DNA from: Oscillospiraceae bacterium | GTDB taxonomy: Bacteria > Bacillota > Clostridia > Oscillospirales > Ruminococcaceae | Direction: 5' to 3' | Length of the DNA: 54,545 nucleotides | Assembly (NCBI GenBank): GCA_014799385.1 | Contig: JAAVIC010000015.1 | Location: 1 to 54,545, forward strand | In this document: positions 9,315 through 16,798 of the stretch, one piece after another | Layout: each line of letters begins with the position of its first letter | How positions within the stretch are numbered: the stretch's first letter is position 1 | Translations under genes and position numbers: made by a program | The notes under the pieces: model-generated | Seen by the model: only the letters and a program-made list of their open reading frames with translations | Told to the model about the DNA's origin: nothing | Database searches by the model: none

Positions 9315-9972
9315 CAGCGAAACTCAAGGGAATTTTGTTGATTCCGAGAGCTTTGCGCCCCCGCCCGAATCGCCCAAACAGCTGCGGGAGCGTTTAATCG
9401 CAAGCGGATTCCCGGAGGACTACATAGACCGCTCCCCCGCCGAATATCAGGTGGACGATAACAATCGCGAGGCAATGGAGAAAGCAAAGGAATTTGTGAA
9501 TGAGCCAAACGGCGCGAAAGGACTGTACATCTGCGGACCGTATGGAACGGGCAAAACGTGGCTCGCCGTACTTATCGGGCGAAAAATGGCGGAGCGCGGG
9601 AAGTGGGTCGCTTTCGGAACGTTCAGCCAAATCACAAACAATTTGCAGCGTGCGCTTAAATCCAACGGCGAATACGAACGGCTGTGGGCGCGTTACACCG
9701 AAAAAGCCGAATTGCTTATTATTGACGATATGGGCAAGGAAAAGCCCTCGGAGTGGAAATTACAGACCCTGTTTGACATTATCGACGCTCGCGAACATAA
9801 AAAACTATTCACGGTTTTTACGTCCAATTACAACCTTGCGGAGCTTTGCGAACGTATAGCCCCCTCCGATAGCGACAATATCACAGCGGGAGCTATTCGT
9901 TCACGTCTTGGAGGAAAGCATTCCTCCGAAAAATACGTGCCGCTTGTTTTGGGCGGCGAGGACAGGCGTTAA
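9250..9972 (+). CDS. DnaC-like ATP-dependent helicase loader
   Basis: The 240-aa AAA+ protein starts after AGGAGG. Walker A is GPYGTGKTW (~residue 95), Walker B is LLIIDDMGKE (~155), and the sensor region is FTVFTSNYN, followed by IRSRLGG (arginine finger). These match DnaC/IstB-type loaders that deliver replicative helicase to an organizer such as the product encoded just upstream. It is a normal length and appears intact. Confidence 0.9.
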   Translation: MENITEILAAVQNRIGLQVSNNSETQGNFVDSESFAPPPESPKQLRERLIASGFPEDYIDRSPAEYQVDDNNREAMEKAKEFVNEPNGAKGLYICGPYGTGKTWLAVLIGRKMAERGKWVAFGTFSQITNNLQRALKSNGEYERLWARYTEKAELLIIDDMGKEKPSEWKLQTLFDIIDAREHKKLFTVFTSNYNLAELCERIAPSDSDNITAGAIRSRLGGKHSSEKYVPLVLGGEDRR

Positions 9973-9987
9973 ACGAGAAACGCGCTT

Positions 9988-10039
9988 AAAGTGCTTTGTG
10001 CCGCTGATGTTGGGCGGAGGTAGCAGGCGCGGAAAATAA
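9988..10039 (+). pseudogene. Duplicated tail of a DnaC-like gene
   Basis: Just after the dnaC-like stop, a frame reads KCFVPLMLGGGSRRGK and stops near 10039. It closely parallels the true end KYVPLVLGGEDRR at 9930-9972. It looks like the last codons of a second dnaC paralogue left by recombination. Confidence 0.5.
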
Positions 10040-10182
10040 TACATGGCTTGACGACATAAGCACACGTCTTATTTACATTGCTGCTGTTTGTATGAAATAA
10101 AAATGCTCCGAAAGCCAATGCAGCCCCCGAAGCGAAAACTTGTCCCAATTTTATTATACACGAAAATCGGGGGGGCTGTCAA

Positions 10183-10278
10183 GTGACTTGCGAAACTATT
10201 GCGGAATTGATTAATGAAGCTAAATCCCTAAAGCACACAAGCCCCATAAAACGCAAATTTGAGCGTCTGCGGCGGTGA
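10183..10278 (+). CDS. Possible 31-aa small protein
   Basis: The GTG at 10183 follows a GGGGGG run by seven bases and opens a 31-codon frame (MTCETIAELINEAKSLKH..KFERLRR). The product would be short, charged and helical. A TATTATACA sequence ~25 bp upstream could be a -10 box. Nothing confirms translation; codon use resembles neighbouring element genes. Confidence 0.35.
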   Translation: MTCETIAELINEAKSLKHTSPIKRKFERLRR

Positions 10279-10285
10279 GCAATAA

Positions 10286-10314
10286 AAGCCGCTCCCCAAT
10301 CCGGAGAGCGGCTT
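10286..10314 (-). terminator. Intrinsic terminator of the RHH/DUF4160 operon
   Basis: AAGCCGCTC pairs with GAGCGGCTT. On the minus strand it is followed by TTTTATT, immediately after the last gene of the operon. Confidence 0.75.
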
Positions 10315-10317
10315 GTG

Positions 10318-10551
10318 TTATTCAATTCCTAATTCTTTCTTCAATGACTTAATGAGTACTTCGGAAAGATCGATACCCAATTCATCAACTTTATCCGCTA
10401 ACCATTTCGGCAGTTCGACCTCGACAGTCACAAGCTCCTCGCTGAATACCGTTTTATCCCCAACGAGCGGCTTGAAAAGTGTAACAAAGGCTTCAAGCTG
10501 TTCTTCTGAAAAGTTATCAATAATAATCCGTGCTTCTTCTCTGATGTTCAT
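10318..10551 (-). CDS. Small antitoxin-like protein
   Basis: The ATG at 10551 is preceded by AAGAAAGAG and gives 77 aa. The N-terminal half (MNIREEARIIIDNFSEEQLEAF) resembles short helical segments found in Firmicutes addiction proteins. The C-terminal half (VTVEVELPKWLADKVDELGI..) looks like a ribbon-helix-helix or dimerisation unit. It is the last gene of a four-gene minus-strand operon, 15 bp behind the DUF2442 gene. A role as antitoxin or regulator is inferred from size and context only. Confidence 0.6.
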   Translation of the reverse strand: MNIREEARIIIDNFSEEQLEAFVTLFKPLVGDKTVFSEELVTVEVELPKWLADKVDELGIDLSEVLIKSLKKELGIE

Positions 10552-10566
10552 TAAAATCACTCTTTC

Positions 10567-10863
10567 TTACGAAATCGCTCGGAACTGTTCCGTAACATCT
10601 GTGCAGCTTTCAATTGTGAACGGATCTATATCAATACATTCCGATGGGTCGCAGTTTCCCGACATATCCCAAGCAACGGTATCATTCAAAACCGTAAGCC
10701 GCTCGGCAAAAAACTCTTTATCACGCAATTTCTCAAAAATGCCGCCTTTGCTTATCAGCGGCTTAGCGTCATATCGCTTTATTGTGCCGTTTGCCATATA
10801 TGCGAATACGATGTAATCTTCACCGGCAACAGCTTGAACAACAGCAGGGAAAATATTCTCCAT
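10567..10863 (-). CDS. DUF2442-type protein
   Basis: The 98-aa product starts after GGAGGATTTATT. It contains the small beta-rich fold with YIVFAYMANGTIKRYDAKPL and FNDTVAWDMSG-like segments (here LNDTVAWDMSGNCD..IDIDP) typical of DUF2442. In many bacteria DUF2442 sits next to DUF4160, as here (12 bp downstream of it), and the pair has been proposed as toxin-antitoxin. No catalytic residues are evident. Confidence 0.75.
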   Translation of the reverse strand: MENIFPAVVQAVAGEDYIVFAYMANGTIKRYDAKPLISKGGIFEKLRDKEFFAERLTVLNDTVAWDMSGNCDPSECIDIDPFTIESCTDVTEQFRAIS

Positions 10864-10875
10864 AATAAATCCTCC

Positions 10876-11136
10876 TTACTTCAAGGGCTGTATTTTGAAT
10901 AAAGGCTGTCCGCGTTTTGCAAGCTCCCAATCGTCCATTAGCTCGGTTTGGCGAAGTACACACCAACCCAAGACAAGTTTCAACTGACTGTTTGGGAGTG
11001 CGCCGCGCAGCACAACCGCGTTTTTGATATCAATCAACGCTTTATTTCCCGCATATTCAACGTGGAAATGCGGCGGGTTATGGTCATCATAGTACATTGT
11101 ACATCTTATTCCGTGAAAGGAACTTATTTCGGGCAT
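10876..11136 (-). CDS. DUF4160-type protein, putative toxin-antitoxin partner
   Basis: The ATG at 11136 follows AGGGAG by eight bases, five bases after the stop of the RHH gene, and encodes 86 aa. The signature MYYDDHNPPHFHVEYAG with conserved His/Pro is diagnostic of DUF4160, followed by LKLVLGWCVLRQTELMDDW. The order RHH regulator, DUF4160, DUF2442, small antitoxin-like protein suggests a compact stabilisation module on the former mobile element. Confidence 0.8.
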   Translation of the reverse strand: MPEISSFHGIRCTMYYDDHNPPHFHVEYAGNKALIDIKNAVVLRGALPNSQLKLVLGWCVLRQTELMDDWELAKRGQPLFKIQPLK

Positions 11137-11141
11137 TATTA

Positions 11142-11348
11142 TCACTCCCTATTCTCTCTTTCTGCGCTTTGTATGTCCTGCTCCAAGAGGTCAACTATGA
11201 GCCCTGTGAGGCTTTTGCCACGCTTCTGGGCGTGTGTCTTGTAACGGTCCTTATCCCCGAGCGGAAGATTTAATGTTAGTTTATCACGCTTTTCACGCAT
11301 ATATTTCATTGTTGCTTGTTTTGCACTATCATTATACACACCATTCAC
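11142..11348 (-). CDS. Ribbon-helix-helix regulator
   Basis: A GTG near 11348 (11339 is an alternative) gives ~68 aa: NGVYNDSAKQATMKYMREK followed by DKLTLNLPLGDKDRYKTHAQ and GKSLTGLIVDLLEQDI. The beta strand plus two helices is an Arc/MetJ-like fold. It heads the operon and overlaps repeated ACACGnCTATAT boxes at its promoter, so autoregulation is likely. Start choice is uncertain because the purine-rich AAGGTGG lies close to several GTG codons. Confidence 0.7.
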   Translation of the reverse strand: MNGVYNDSAKQATMKYMREKRDKLTLNLPLGDKDRYKTHAQKRGKSLTGLIVDLLEQDIQSAERENRE

Positions 11349-11383
11349 CACCTTACTGCTTTTATTATAGCATTTTTTTATAA

Positions 11384-11468
11384 ACACGTCTATATACAAA
11401 ATGCACAAATACACGGCTATATTTTTGTTAATATTTTTTCAAAACCCTCTCGAAATATAGCCGTGTAT
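11384..11468. promoter_or_regulatory. Operator array between divergent genes
   Basis: ATACACGGCTATATTT (11409-11424) is repeated as a perfect inverted copy at 11453-11468. A third half-site (ACACGTCTATATAC) lies at 11384-11397 over the RHH promoter (-10 TATAAT on the minus strand at 11364-11369). A rightward TATAAT is at 11473-11478. The layout fits binding by the RHH protein to control both directions. Confidence 0.65.
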
Positions 11469-11529
11469 ATGTTATAATATAATTACAGAAAGGGAAAGGA
11501 AAATCCCAAACACCAGAAAGGCTAACGCA

Positions 11530-11788
11530 ATGAGTATGAACGAACTTACCAAGAAGGTGCGCGAGTTGAAAGAACTCAAAACTCGCCGCCGAAATCACTG
11601 CCATAGAGGACAACCTCAAGGCGGAAATGACGGCTCAGGGAGTGGAGGAAATGCAAGTAGATGTTTTCAAGCTCCGCTACAAGACCGTAGTTTCCGGCCG
11701 CTTTGGCAGCAAGGCTTTCAAGGCAACACACAAGGAACTCTACAAGCAGTACAGCAAACCCACAGAGTGCCGCCGCTTCACGGCTTGA
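11530..11788 (+). pseudogene. Frameshifted small phage/ICE protein
   Basis: The first frame reads MSMNELTKKVRELKELK, then a 1-nt insertion in an AAAA run near 11580 moves the rest into another frame: LAAEITAIEDNLKAEM...FKLRYKTVVSGRFGSKAFK...CRRFTA, stopping at 11786-11788. Joined, this is a ~86-aa protein of a family common in clostridial integrative elements (helical N-terminus, KYK..V..SRFD/GS motif). It follows the operator array. A sequencing or assembly error is possible but the locus is otherwise decayed. Confidence 0.7.
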
Positions 11789-11879
11789 TGAATGCTCTTT
11801 GCTAGCGCATTTTTGCGCGTTCCGCACTGAAAATGCAGCTTTCAGCTTGTATGTGTCTGAGCCAACAATGATAATCTTC

Positions 11880-11922
11880 CAGACTGTAAAAAAGTCAATT
11901 TAATTCGCATTTCTCGACAGTC
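11880..11922 (+). repeat. Dispersed 45-bp repeat, copy 1
   Basis: CAGACTGTA..AAGTCAATTTAATTCG..TTTCTCGACAGTC is ~85% identical to the reverse complement of 33861-33906. Its ends (ACTGT/ACAGT) are inverted, so it can form a hairpin. Confidence 0.6.
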
Positions 11923-11935
11923 CGGATAATCTTCT

Positions 11936-12268
11936 TTAGCTTTTCTTAATACATCGACCGATTTTACTTACAGCAACACAGAGTACAATCGTGATCACCA
12001 TATCCGGTAAAGTGTTGCCTACAACAATATCGACTCTCATCAGCAGTCGGTAGATAATAAATCCCACAATCCAGATAATCAGATTTTGTATGTTGAACTT
12101 TCTCTCGCCGCTGTCCTTCTTCAAAATAAAAAAGTCCGCGATCTGAATAGCGATCATAGGCGCAAATACCGAGCCGATAAAATACAAGAAATCGGTAATA
12201 TCGGTAAGCGGCAAAAATATAGCGCCGACAGTGCCGATGACTGCCGCTGCGATTGCCACCCATTTTCC
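11936..12268 (-). pseudogene. cytX: 3' part of cytX, fused in frame to a thiD fragment
   Basis: The last ~111 codons of an NCS1-type permease of the CytX (hydroxymethylpyrimidine transport) group remain: IGTVGAIFLPLTDITDFLYF, then SVFAPMIAIQIADFFILKK and two further membrane helices. The first ~300 residues are gone; the reading frame instead continues upstream into ThiD at NPNT|GKW. With most transmembrane helices lost it cannot be a working permease. The CytX assignment rests on these motifs and the thi context. Confidence 0.75.
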
Positions 12269-12700
12269 AGTGTTGGGATTATCGATACGCTTGCCCTCAA
12301 ACCAATGATATTCACCGTTTGCATACAAAAGGTCATTGGCATCATTGACGCTGTGTCCGCCCTTCAACAGAACCGCGCAGCCGTAATCGTCACCGATTCG
12401 CTTGGCGGCTGCAAGCATATCCTCCTCCGTTTTAATTTCAAGCTCCGAGAGAATCTGCGCCTCGGGAATATTCGGCGTAATGAGTGCGGCAATGGGCAGA
12501 AGTTCGTCGATAAGGGTCTGCACTGCGTCTGTCTTCATAAGAGAAGAGCCGCTGGTTGCCACCATAACGGGGTCTACTACCACATTTTTTGCCTTATGGT
12601 ATCTCAGTCTTTCCGCAATTACACGGATAAGTTTATCGGAGGATACCATACCTATCTTGACCGCGTCGGGGAAAATATCCTCAAATACCGCGTCAATTTT
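12269..12700 (-). pseudogene. thiD: Internal fragment of thiD
   Basis: About 144 codons of HMP/HMP-P kinase survive: DIFPDAVKIGMVSSDKLI, VVVDPVMVATSGSSLM, LITPNIPEAQIL and CAVLLKGGHSVNDANDLLY, ending at RIDNPNT. The N-terminal substrate region is missing, and so is the C-terminal GTGCTLSS motif that contains the catalytic Cys/Asp. The fragment is joined to thiE upstream (different frame) and to cytX downstream (same frame), each by a deletion. The kinase step is therefore absent from this locus. Confidence 0.85.
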
Positions 12701-12702
12701 GC

Positions 12703-13185
12703 GTTTGCGGGAATGGGAACGGCACTGCATATGTCTCTCAGCGTATCGACAGATGTAAGTACGGTTTTTACCTTTGTGGTTGTGGGAAAAATCGCTCCCA
12801 CGCCGAGATAATCCGCGCCTTGTTCATAAGCGTCTTTCGCCCACGGAACGGTCTTGGCAGTTGCACCGACTATTTTATTATCGCCCATCAGCTTTCGAGC
12901 CGCAGAAACAGGCATATCGCTTGTTCCCACGTGAACCCCCTCTGCGTCAACGGCAAGCGCAACGTCCACGCGGTCGTCTATAATAAGCGGAACATTATAC
13001 CTCGTGGAAATTGCGTGAACCTTTTCTGCGAGGTCGATATATTCACGGGTGCTTTTCTCCTTTTCGCGGAGCTGTAACAGCGTTACGCCGCCCGTTAATG
13101 CCTGTTCCACGCGAAACAGAAATTCCTCCTCGCCGTAATTCGTGCTGTCGGTTATAAAATATAAACTTGAATCAAACTTTTTCAT
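12703..13185 (-). pseudogene. thiE: 5' part of thiE (thiamine-phosphate synthase), truncated
   Basis: The ATG at 13185 follows GAGGGAAC. Residues 1-161 match ThiE: LYFITDST, GGVTLLQLREKEKSTREYI, LIIDDRVDVALAVDAEGVH, VGATAKT and GADYLGVGAIFPTTTK. At ..CSAVPIPAN the family sequence stops and a 16-residue unrelated tail reads through the thiD fragment. The final strands and the phosphate-binding GG..I loop are lost, so activity is doubtful. It sits 9 bp behind thiH. Confidence 0.85.
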
Positions 13186-13194
13186 TTTGTTCCC

Positions 13195-14449
13195 TCACAA
13201 ATAAAGATAGTCGTTCAGGACGGGCTGCAAGCCCTCGCTCTCGATATCCTTGTACATTTTATCAAGGCTGCGGCTGTCATCTATCTCAAACTGCTCGCCG
13301 CCCTGAACTTCGTCCGATTCTTTTCCCGTGTATTTGCTTTCGTGGTCGCCGATTCCGGTGGAAACGCCTGCGGAAACCTTGGTCGCCGCTATTTTTACAA
13401 TACCGTTTCGGAACTCGGCGCTTTCGCGGGAGGATACCGTAATTCCGACAAAGGGGAGGAAAATGCGATATGCGCAAAGCACCTGACAAAGCTGTTTTTC
13501 GTGAACGTCAAGAGGATTTATCTTGTCGTTGTTGATGATAGGTCTTAACCTTGGACAAGAAAGCGACATCTCCGCGTGAGGATATTTCCGTTGAAGATAA
13601 TAAACGTGCAAGGCACTCGCCAAAGCGTCCTTGCGGAAATCGGAAAGTCCCAAAAGCGCCGAGAACGCAACTCCGCGCATTCCGCCCATCAAAGCGCGCT
13701 CCTGTGCGTCAAAACGGTACGGTCACACACGCTTATGCCCCAATAGATGTAACTGTTCATATCTGTCGGAATCATAGGTTTCTTGAAAAACGGTGACATA
13801 ATCCGCGCCGCATTCGTGAAGATACTTGTATTCGTCCGTATTGACGGGATATATCTCAAGCCCCACCATACGGAAATATTTCCTCGCCAATTTACAAGCC
13901 TCGCCGATGTATTCCACATTGCTCTGACATCTGCTCTCGCCGGTTAGGATAAGTATCTCTTCCATTCCGCTGTCGGCAATGACCTTCATCTCTTTTTCGA
14001 TTTGCTCCGGCGAGAGCTTCATACGGCTGATGTGATTATAGCAGTTAAAGCCGCAATAAACGCAGTAGTTCTCGCAATAATTCGCTATGTAAAGCGGAGT
14101 AAAAAGGTACACCGTATTTCCGAAATGTCTGCTTGTTTCAAGCCTTGCCCTCTGCGCCATTTCCTCAAGAAAAGGCTCCGCCGCCGGAGAAAGAAGCGCC
14201 TTGAAGTCCTCAATTGTACAGATGTCGTGCTCCAATGCCGCTTTTACATCTTTGGCAGTGTATTTTGAATAGTCGTAGGAGTTTATCTGCTCCATAACGC
14301 TGGCGCACACGTTTGATTCGATTTTTTCCATTCCGGGCAGATATTCCATATGGTTTTTGCGCGCGGACGGGTCGGTTTCAAGCCGGTGGTTTCTTTTGAA
14401 GTGCTTCGGGAGATAAATGCTCCGAATCCACGAAAAACTGATTTTCCAT
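13195..14449 (-). pseudogene. thiH: thiH (2-iminoacetate synthase), two frameshifts
   Basis: Reading starts at ATG 14449 after GAGGGGG (MENQFFVDSEHLSPEALQKK). The frame breaks near 14372, resumes as ETDPSARKNHMEYLPG.., runs through the radical SAM motif CENYCVYCGF, then breaks again near 13720 after HLLGHKRV. It continues in another frame as RALMGGMRGVAF to ..NDYLYL at 13195. The joined product would be the full tyrosine lyase that makes dehydroglycine for the thiazole ring. Both breaks are in otherwise well-conserved sequence, so the gene is recently inactivated or affected by sequencing errors. Confidence 0.85.
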
Positions 14450-14460
14450 ATATCCCCCTC

Positions 14461-14622
14461 ATACTAATTTACAATCTACGTATAGACATCTTTGCGTCAA
14501 TCTTGCGCCTACCACTGCGTCAACGCTCCTTAACGTACATACAGTACGCTTGCGTCGCGTTTTCTTGCGCTAGACGCAATCTTGCCGCAAATCTTGTCTA
14601 TACTACGATTGCAAATTAGTAT
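14461..14622. mobile_element. MITE-like inverted-repeat element (thiG-thiH gap)
   Basis: About 162 bp bounded by ATACTAATTT and AAATTAGTAT, with imperfect terminal repeats extending ~35 bp (TACAATC..GTATAGACA../..TTGTCTATAC..GATTGCA). It has no coding capacity. Its right edge touches the last base of the thiG stop codon. It is non-autonomous if mobile; no matching transposase is seen here. Confidence 0.65.
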
Positions 14623-15392
14623 TAATCACGTAAAAATCCCGTAAGCGGGTCGGACGCGGACGCGCCGCGCGTGAGAACTCTTCCAAGCCCCGCAAGGTAC
14701 GCCTTGCGCCCCGCCTCAATCGCGCTTTTGAACGCGGCAGCCATCATAGGAAGGTCGCCTGCTGTAGCAAGCGCGGTATTTGCCATAATAGCGGCAGCTC
14801 CCATTTCCATAGCCTCGCAAGCCTGAGAGGGTCTGCCGATACCCGCGTCCACAATAATGGGCAGGTCGATTTCGTCAATGAGGATTTGGATAAACTCTTT
14901 TGTTGCCAGTCCCTTATTTGAACCAATCGGCGAGGCAAGCGGCATAACGGCGGCTGCTCCCGCGTTTACAAGGTCGCGCGCGGTATTCAGGTCGGGATAC
15001 ATATACGGCATTACCACAAAGCCGTCCTTGGCAAGGGTTTCCGTGGCTTTAATCGTTTCCTGATTGTCGGGGAGCAGATACTTGGAATCTCTCATAATTT
15101 CGATCTTCACGAAGTTTCCGCAGCCAAGCTCACGCGCCAGACGCGCAATGCGGACAGCCTCATCGGCTGTTCTTGCGCCGCTGGTATTGGGGAGCAGCGT
15201 CACACCCTCGGGGATAAAGTCCAGAATGTTCTCCTGCTCCTTGGTGTTGGCGCGGCGGACGGCAAGCGTAATGATCTCCGCGCCCGCGTCCTTTACCGCT
15301 GCTTCAATGAGCTTCATTGAATATTTCCCCGAACCGAGAATAAAGCGGGAATCAAATTCATGACCGCCTATGATAAGTTTATCGTTGTTCAT
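14622..15392 (-). CDS. thiG: Thiazole synthase ThiG
   Basis: The ATG at 15392 follows GAAGGAAAATCA and gives 256 aa, the usual length. ThiG joins deoxyxylulose phosphate, dehydroglycine and ThiS thiocarboxylate into the thiazole phosphate. Visible features include [14 protein letters not shown], the catalytic lysine in FVKIEIMRD, the (beta-alpha)8 strand [12 protein letters not shown] and [12 protein letters not shown]. The gene appears intact. However, its partner thiH is frameshifted and the downstream thiE/thiD are truncated, so pathway output depends on genes elsewhere. Confidence 0.95.
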   Translation of the reverse strand: MNNDKLIIGGHEFDSRFILGSGKYSMKLIEAAVKDAGAEIITLAVRRANTKEQENILDFIPEGVTLLPNTSGARTADEAVRIARLARELGCGNFVKIEIMRDSKYLLPDNQETIKATETLAKDGFVVMPYMYPDLNTARDLVNAGAAAVMPLASPIGSNKGLATKEFIQILIDEIDLPIIVDAGIGRPSQACEAMEMGAAAIMANTALATAGDLPMMAAAFKSAIEAGRKAYLAGLGRVLTRGASASDPLTGFLRD

Positions 15393-15480
15393 TGATTTTC
15401 CTTCTTTCTTCATAGATAGCTTTATTTTATGCGGTTTTCCCCGCCTCCGGCGGAGAAAACCGACATTAAATCAGTGCTTC

Positions 15481-15679
15481 CTTAAGGCAACACCGCACAA
15501 AGACCGCCTAACGGCTTTGCACGCATCTTGCTTGCATATTTTCCGTCATTTTCGCCCAAAACTCCTCGTAATACGTCAGTATTACTTCGTCGTTTTGGGC
15601 AATCCTGGGGGCAGCTTCTGCCTGACGAAAAATCTGACTGCGCAATATGCGCACAATCTTTGTGCGGTGTTGCCTTAAG
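15481..15679. mobile_element. MITE with 23-bp perfect terminal inverted repeats (thiF-thiG gap)
   Basis: CTTAAGGCAACACCGCACAA.. (15481-15503) is exactly repeated in inverse at 15657-15679. Inner sequence contains further nested palindromes (GCCCAAAAC..GTTTTGGGC, GTAATACG..AGTATTAC), so the 199 bp can fold into one long hairpin. There is no open frame of note. The right terminal repeat supplies the thiF stop codon. Confidence 0.85.
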
Positions 15680-16310
15680 TTTCAAATTCACCTGCTAAAA
15701 TTCGCAAAACCATGTGAGCCTGATGCGCGGCGCAGAGCATAACGCGCGAGGATACAAGTCTTCCCGTTTCCGCAACATCGCTTACCTCATCGCCGCACAG
15801 GTAAAAACGGTTTGTTACTTTTCGGGTCTTTATAGCGTTTGCGCTGCCAAGCCCCGCCATACCCGAAGCGGCGATGAGATACTTGTCCGGCAGCCGTTCC
15901 GGCACGATATTCGTGAGCATCGCCTTGCATTCGGCGTTGTCAAAAGCCTCGCATATGATGTCGGCATTTTGCAGCAGAGCGGTTGCATTATCCTCCGTTA
16001 TTTTGACATTATAAGTCTCAAACTCAATGTACGGCGCAATCTCTTTAAGGTTTTCGGGCAGAGCCTTTGACTTGTATTCACCGATCTGTGATGCCTTATA
16101 TTGCTGACGGTGCAGATTCGTAACGTCAACGCGGTCAAAATCAATGAGGATCAGCTTGCCGATTCCCGCACGGGCGAGAGAAACGGCGATATTGGAGCCA
16201 AGCCCTCCAAGTCCACACACGGCGACCGCCGCGGACGAAAACCTTTTTTGAAGCTCCTTGCCGTGCCGCTGTTCCAGAGCGGAGAGCCATTCTTCTTTTG
16301 TAGGAATCAA
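15675..16310 (-). CDS. thiF: ThiS adenylyltransferase ThiF
   Basis: The best start is a TTG at 16310, two bases from the thiS stop, with GGGAGGCGG placed correctly; this gives 211 aa. The Rossmann nucleotide site GLGGLGSNIAVSLARAG and DFDRVDVTNLHRQQY mark the E1-like ThiF/MoeB fold, which adenylates the ThiS C-terminal glycine. The paired Cys zinc motif of longer MoeB/ThiF forms is absent, as in the short clostridial form. The last codons run into a MITE that provides the stop, so the natural C-terminus may be altered slightly. Confidence 0.9.
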   Translation of the reverse strand: MIPTKEEWLSALEQRHGKELQKRFSSAAVAVCGLGGLGSNIAVSLARAGIGKLILIDFDRVDVTNLHRQQYKASQIGEYKSKALPENLKEIAPYIEFETYNVKITEDNATALLQNADIICEAFDNAECKAMLTNIVPERLPDKYLIAASGMAGLGSANAIKTRKVTNRFYLCGDEVSDVAETGRLVSSRVMLCAAHQAHMVLRILAGEFET

Positions 16311-16311
16311 T

Positions 16312-16506
16312 TTAACCGCCTCCCACAAAGCTGACGATTTCAATAATGTCGCCGTCTTTCAGAACTGTTTCGCCGTACTGTGATTTCGGAACAATATCTC
16401 CGTTGCGTTCTACCGCAATTCTCTTTGGGTCGTAATTTGTGTCTGCAAGATAATAGGCAAGCGTCTTATCTGCAATATCAAATTCTTTTCCGTTGATTTT
16501 TATCAT
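16312..16506 (-). CDS. thiS: Sulfur carrier protein ThiS
   Basis: The ATG at 16506 lies after GGAGGTGAACGCA and yields 64 aa: MIKINGKEFDIADKT to IIEIVSFVGGG. The ubiquitin-like length, KDGDIIEIVSFVGGG and the di-glycine C-terminus identify ThiS, which carries sulfur as a thiocarboxylate to ThiG. It is the first gene after the TPP riboswitch. Confidence 0.95.
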   Translation of the reverse strand: MIKINGKEFDIADKTLAYYLADTNYDPKRIAVERNGDIVPKSQYGETVLKDGDIIEIVSFVGGG

Positions 16507-16533
16507 TGCGTTCACCTCCATATAAAATAAAAA

Positions 16534-16562
16534 CGGGAAATCACCCATTCGGTAATTTCCCG
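16534..16562 (-). terminator. Riboswitch-controlled terminator
   Basis: CGGGAAATTACC pairs with GGTGATTTCCCG and is followed by TTTTTATTTT on the minus strand. It stands between the TPP aptamer and thiS and is the likely off-switch when TPP is bound. Confidence 0.8.
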
Positions 16563-16585
16563 TTAAAAATACGCTTTATGTTCAG

Positions 16586-16668
16586 GTATTCCCTACGTTG
16601 GCATTATCCAAATCAGGTTATCGGTCGAAGGTCATACCTTCCTCTCAGCCTGTCATACAAGCTCCCGT
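16586..16668 (-). promoter_or_regulatory. TPP riboswitch (THI box)
   Basis: The minus strand carries the conserved core: GGGAGC, ACAGGCTGAGAGG, ACCTGATTTGGATAATGCC and CGTAGGGAA, in the correct order and spacing. It binds thiamine pyrophosphate and here precedes a terminator hairpin and thiS. It is intact although several downstream genes are broken. Confidence 0.97.
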
Positions 16669-16728
16669 CTGTTAAATTGTCAATAATATTAAAGTCAAGT
16701 GGTTTTGGAAAAATAATATGTTCTTTGC

Positions 16729-16773
16729 GTTTAACAAAATCCCCTCGGCACAGTCGAGGAGATTTTGTTAAAC
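16729..16773. terminator. Long hairpin between thi operon and recombinase gene
   Basis: GTTTAACAAAATC..CCTCG pairs with CGAGG..GATTTTGTTAAAC around a short loop. It can act as a terminator in the leftward direction for the recombinase transcript. Confidence 0.6.
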
Positions 16774-16798
16774 TGTGATGTTGTGACCAAAAAGATTT

